The notes under the pieces are model-generated. The model saw nothing but the letters and a program-made list of their open reading frames with translations. It was not told the origin of the DNA and did not search any database. Source: Laetiporus sulphureus 93-53 (lineage: Eukaryota > Basidiomycota > Agaricomycetes > Polyporales > Laetiporaceae). From it: a stretch of DNA of 64,000 nucleotides. Positions 60,729 to 64,000 of the stretch are shown piece after piece (position 1 is the first letter of the stretch; the number at the start of each line of letters is the position of its first letter). The position numbers were made by a program, and so were the translations under genes. Location: the NCBI RefSeq assembly GCF_001632365.1, contig NW_024468520.1, positions 535,875 to 599,874 of the forward strand, written 5' to 3'.

Positions 60729-61260
60729 TTGTCAGTCGTCCTCCGTACCACCCTCGGCGACATCAAGGTGCACCTAGCACCGTGTCTGAATAACTTCCCC
60801 TTCCATCATTGCCAGATCGAGGTCTTCCGATGCGAGGCTGTGCCAAAGACCGCAGAGGTGTGTTGATGTCCGCATATCCGTGATCTGCGGAACCCTGACC
60901 ACCAACACCGCTTAGAACTTCCTCGCTCTGTGCGCCCCCGGCTACTACGATGGCTGCATATGGCACCGCAAGATCAAGGGGTTCATGATCCAGACAGGTG
61001 GCCAGAAGTGACCCGACTGGCTCAGAAAAGGGCGGACAGAGCATCTGGGGACAGCCATTTGCGGGCGAGATCCGCTCAAGGCTCAAGGTGCGTGGTAGCC
61101 ACGTACTCATGTTCAGACCTTTCATTCACATTCCACAGTTCAACAACCGTGGCATTGCCACCATGGCTAATGCAAATTCGGACACAAACAAGTCCCAATT
61201 TTTCATTACATACTCTAAGCAACCGCACCTCGATGGGAAGTACACTATTTTCAGCAAGGT
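60729..61260 (+). pseudogene. Cyclophilin-type peptidyl-prolyl isomerase (PPIL3-like), broken
   Basis: Exon pieces read [94 protein letters not shown] and FFITYSKQPHLDGKYTIFSK. These carry the cyclophilin active-site set (the Arg of the usual F-H-R is seen in [14 protein letters not shown] in SQFFITY). The family catalyses proline isomerisation; PPIL3 types are small and spliceosome-linked. The introns are well bordered. The first codon is TTG at 60729 where ATG is expected, a 10-base insertion after ATCCAGACAG (near 61000) breaks the frame, and the last third after KYTIFSK is replaced by unrelated sequence. So the copy is dead but young. Confidence 0.82.
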
Positions 61261-61676
61261 ATGATTGCAACTCTGCCATAGTTTAGATATCAAAGCCATC
61301 ATAGACCGCGCTTGCGGTGTCATTCACAACAAGCACAAGAAGACTGAGACTACGTCTGCGCCCCCTCCGCCCAGCGACCCCCAAAGCCAGGAAAATTTGC
61401 TACTGCTCCCACTCGATTAGGACAAAGAGCGCAAACGTTACTGGGCTGTAGATGATCCGTGCACGTTTTTCTTTCTCTTCGCCATGCGTTTTTCATATTC
61501 GCGCGTATTTGCTTCCTGAGGTGAGCTCAACTATTACTCGGCATCTTGCGACCCACTACCAATACAGTCTAATGTAATTCTCACTGACGTCTTTTCTCCA
61601 TTTACATGTAGACTCTCCACGGTGATATATCTCAACGAATCCATGGAAGACCACTGCGACATTTCAAACCATTTAG

Positions 61677-62822
61677 ACCACACGCGAGGAATATATGGAG
61701 GTCGTCGATAAGGTTAAGGAGGCTGCGCCTATAGAACCGAAGGAAGGTGGACGAAGAACGAAATTAGAACAAGCACATCTTGCACTCTTGAAGCTTCTGG
61801 AAGAGAGAATTGAGGTGATTGATGCCGAAATAGCGGTGAGTAGGTCATATCTCTTTACATGCGAGAGGCAGCATGGTCATCAGAGCTCGGAGCGCCACGC
61901 GCAACATTGCTGCCAAATCTTCTCATGTTGAACAGCGCTGTTGACGCACGTGACTCACTGGTGAACGTGTAGCGAATCCAACGCGCCCGTAAGAAGATTG
62001 AGCGACGGAATCTCTTGATTGCTCAGGCAGAAGTTCGAGAAACCCGGACACGCCGGCGGACTATTTGCCCTGACTATGCGTACATGAACGATCCCACCAG
62101 TGAGGTGAATTCTATATCATTTTCTCCCTATGTTACGCTAGAACATTGTGCAGTTCCAGGACGATCAAGACGAATATACTTATCAAGAGCAAGAAGACGA
62201 GGATTATGATAAACCAGCAGACGATGACGATCTGGCTGAGTGCCGTGGTGCCAGCGGTCGTTACCCTGGCATCGGTCGGCGGCGGTCAACGCGAGCCACT
62301 CATGCAGTTGTCCATGCCAGATGGTCCAGTGGAGCTCAGGATGATTGGAACGAATGGTGCGGAGAACGCTGTTCTACTCGGTTAGGAGCGACTGCAGACA
62401 TGCAATTGGATGGTCCACCAAAGCGAGCGCGGACAGAGGATAGTCTTGTCAGCAATGGGTTTACCGAAACACAGTCGACAACCGCACCCGCTCAGAATGG
62501 CAACGGGCTCAAGATCAAGATGTACGGCGCAGCAGCGGTTAAACCCACAGAGATGGTTGTGGAAGCAGTGGCGGGAAAGAAGAGAAGTAAATATTGGTGT
62601 TACGCGGTGGAGCCCGTACCAGCTCTGCAGGTCGCACCGGATGATCCCCTTGGGCCCCGTAAACGACGACGGACGGAGAAAGCCGGCCTACAAAGTAGTA
62701 TGTATCCGGAGCAAACACCGGATAACGAGTCTCATTCTGGGACGAACGGAGATGTTGTGATGCACGATCAACATGAAGAGGATGGTTTGTCAACACGAGG
62801 GTCTCCCATGGATCAGTCATGA
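61677..62822 (+). CDS. Charged nuclear protein, possible WHIM-type chromatin factor
   Basis: Three exons in phase: from an acceptor at 61677 (first Met at 61695) to 61835, 61973-62104, and 62154-62822; about 313 residues from that Met. The first part is a coiled-coil (TKLEQAHLALLKLLEERIEV, RIQRARKKIERRNLLIAQAE), then a basic RTRRRT patch, an acidic stretch (EYTYQEQEDEDYDKPADDDD) and basic islands (GIGRRRSTRAT, KRARTEDS, GPRKRRRTEK). The block GRRRSTRAT and KRSKYWCYAVEP reminds me of fungal WHIM-domain partners of ISWI remodellers, but this is a weak recollection. An upstream exon must exist if the acceptor is real; none was found, so the gene may be 5'-incomplete. The frame itself is clean. 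Confidence 0.5.
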
Positions 62823-63269
62823 GCTTGTGTCTCCATATTGTTGTACGCTTTCACGTCATTTTTGTCTGCATTCGTTACGCGCAGCATTCACCATCATATT
62901 CTTGGATTGAGCATGACCCACACCGTCTGACCTAATCATTGCTACAGTAGCTAATCACTATGCTATGGGTGAGATACATGGATAGAGCGTCAGATCCCAT
63001 GCCTTTCTGGAAACATGCAAACAAAATGAACCTAAGCCTCACCTTCGTCGAATGGGAGGCCATTAATTGGTTAGTGGAAGTATCGGCAGATGCCGAGGCA
63101 GGAAAGTCACGAATCATGAGGTTGGACAGCGTCGCCTAGCGAGGCGCTAGGCTTGTCTACCGACGCTCACCCCTCGATTTATGCTCGCAAAGACGGCCAG
63201 TATGCGCTCTTGAAGCAGGCCAAATCTCCTTTCAGATTCTGGGGATGTCTCAATGCAAAGCGCGATGCC
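62823..63269. other. Intergenic
   Basis: Contains the small hairpin listed next and no supported gene. Confidence 0.4.
63134..63152 (+). repeat. Perfect 8-bp inverted repeat
   Basis: GCCTAGCG, three-base loop AGG, CGCTAGGC. It sits between two plus-strand genes and could form a small hairpin; no U-tract follows. Confidence 0.7.
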
Positions 63270-64000
63270 CCCCGCATGCTCACTCGATCTGCCACCACAA
63301 CCACTACACTGCCATTATCTGCCTCGCACGAAAACACGATGTCATAGTGCTCTTCGACCAGCCTCGGACCTCAACAGCCTCCATAGTCGACTGCGATGAA
63401 CTCCACTGGACTCTTTAATTATCCTAGTCTCTCGACACCGCTGGCCTTCAACGCCCTAGCTGATTCTACTCTCCGTCGTGCCCAACTCTTGACTGAGCGT
63501 GTGCCTAGAGCACGGGGATCGAGATCCGAGCTGTTCAAGGTGGTGAAGAACTTGGATACCCTGAGCGACCTGCTATGTGGGGTCATTGACTTGGCTGAGC
63601 TCCTCCGCAATGCGCATCCTGACAGAGCTTGGGTTAGATGTGCTGATGGGGAGTACGAAAAGTTGTGTGAATTCATGAATATCCTGAACACCCATGTTGG
63701 TCTACATGAAGTACGTATGATCATGACTCGTCCACAGTTGCACGTTGACATCCAAGTTATCAGGTTTTACACGCCGTGCTTTCTGATCGCGAGGTCGTCA
63801 AGTCGCTGACTCCGGAGGACCATCAGACCGCACTAATGTTCTGGAGGGACTTTGAAAAGTCTGGAATAGATCTACTACCTGGAGCAGCGAAGCAGGTTTG
63901 TTTCGCTGTCGACAGAAATCATGCTACCTGGACGGAAATGCCTCAACGAAACCACAAGCGCACGGCCACCAGCGATTATTAAACCAGTGGAACTGCAGGG
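63270..64000 (+). pseudogene. OCT1: Mitochondrial intermediate peptidase (OCT1/MIP), broken, runs off the window
   Basis: The N-terminal part of the family is plain: VLFDQPRTS, then [67 protein letters not shown], and after an intron (63711 to about 63763) [33 protein letters not shown] and [17 protein letters not shown]1 removes an octapeptide from imported precursors in the mitochondrial matrix. A frame slip lies near 63395 (DCDEL versus STGLF) and an extra G near 63881 (CCTGGAGCAG where CCTGAGCAG fits). The HExxH zinc motif would lie beyond the window. A Thr-rich stretch upstream (MLTRSATTTTTLPLS) may be the transit peptide. In Agaricomycetes this gene is the usual neighbour of the homeodomain mating-type locus. 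Confidence 0.82.

Noticed and set aside
1..64000. Homeodomain mating-type genes, pheromone precursors or receptors
   Set aside because: Looked for because of MIP; no WFxNxR-type homeodomain motif, CAAX precursor or seven-helix receptor was seen in any frame.
1..64000. Retrotransposon or DNA transposon coding regions
   Set aside because: No reverse transcriptase (YxDD), integrase or DDE motif was recognised, and no long terminal repeats were noticed by eye; a repeat search could change this.

Overview
This is nuclear DNA of a filamentous fungus, most likely an Agaricomycete (mushroom-type basidiomycete). The coding stretches are broken by many short GT-AG introns of about 48-68 bp, some with clear branch sites such as TACTAAC. 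The gene content also fits: an NRPS-like adenylate-forming reductase, a P450, a Zn2Cys6 regulator, a diverged kinase and several proteins with no recognisable domain. I see no bacterial, phage, CRISPR or rRNA features.

Left part (1-19 kb): the 5' half of a HAD-type hydrolase gene (-), a lone C-terminal piece of an SND1/Tudor-SN gene (+), a small TRM6 relic (-), a broken UCS-domain myosin-chaperone gene (+), and a broken adenylate-forming reductase gene (+). Tail-to-tail with the last is a fully consistent six-exon Zn2Cys6 transcription factor gene (-). Middle part (19-46 kb): mostly sparse DNA with a few lineage-specific reading frames, a broken protein kinase gene, and an intact three-exon gene with a SAP-like helical segment. 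Right part (46-64 kb) is gene dense: a nucleolar RRM protein (NOP15/NIFK type) carrying one frameshift, a broken P450, a 3'-truncated COG5, a DUF3759/CipC-like protein with a Tyr/Gly/His-rich tail, an intact GEN1/YEN1-type nuclease, the 3' part of APN1, a broken cyclophilin (PPIL3 type), a charged nuclear protein, and a broken mitochondrial intermediate peptidase (OCT1/MIP) that runs off the window.

The striking property is that about ten genes of families that are usually single copy and often important (SND1, TRM6, UCS chaperone, COG5, APN1, PPIL3, OCT1 and others) are present only as damaged or partial copies. Several of their stop codons look like C-to-T changes (CGA to TGA, CAA to TAA). 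Between them lie genes whose reading frames and splice sites are perfectly kept. This looks like a duplicated or non-recombining segment that is decaying, rather than ordinary gene space. A few one-base G insertions or deletions could instead be assembly errors. Because MIP flanks the homeodomain mating-type locus in Agaricomycetes, a link to that locus is worth testing, but no homeodomain gene was seen here. Family names come from recalled motifs; no search was run.
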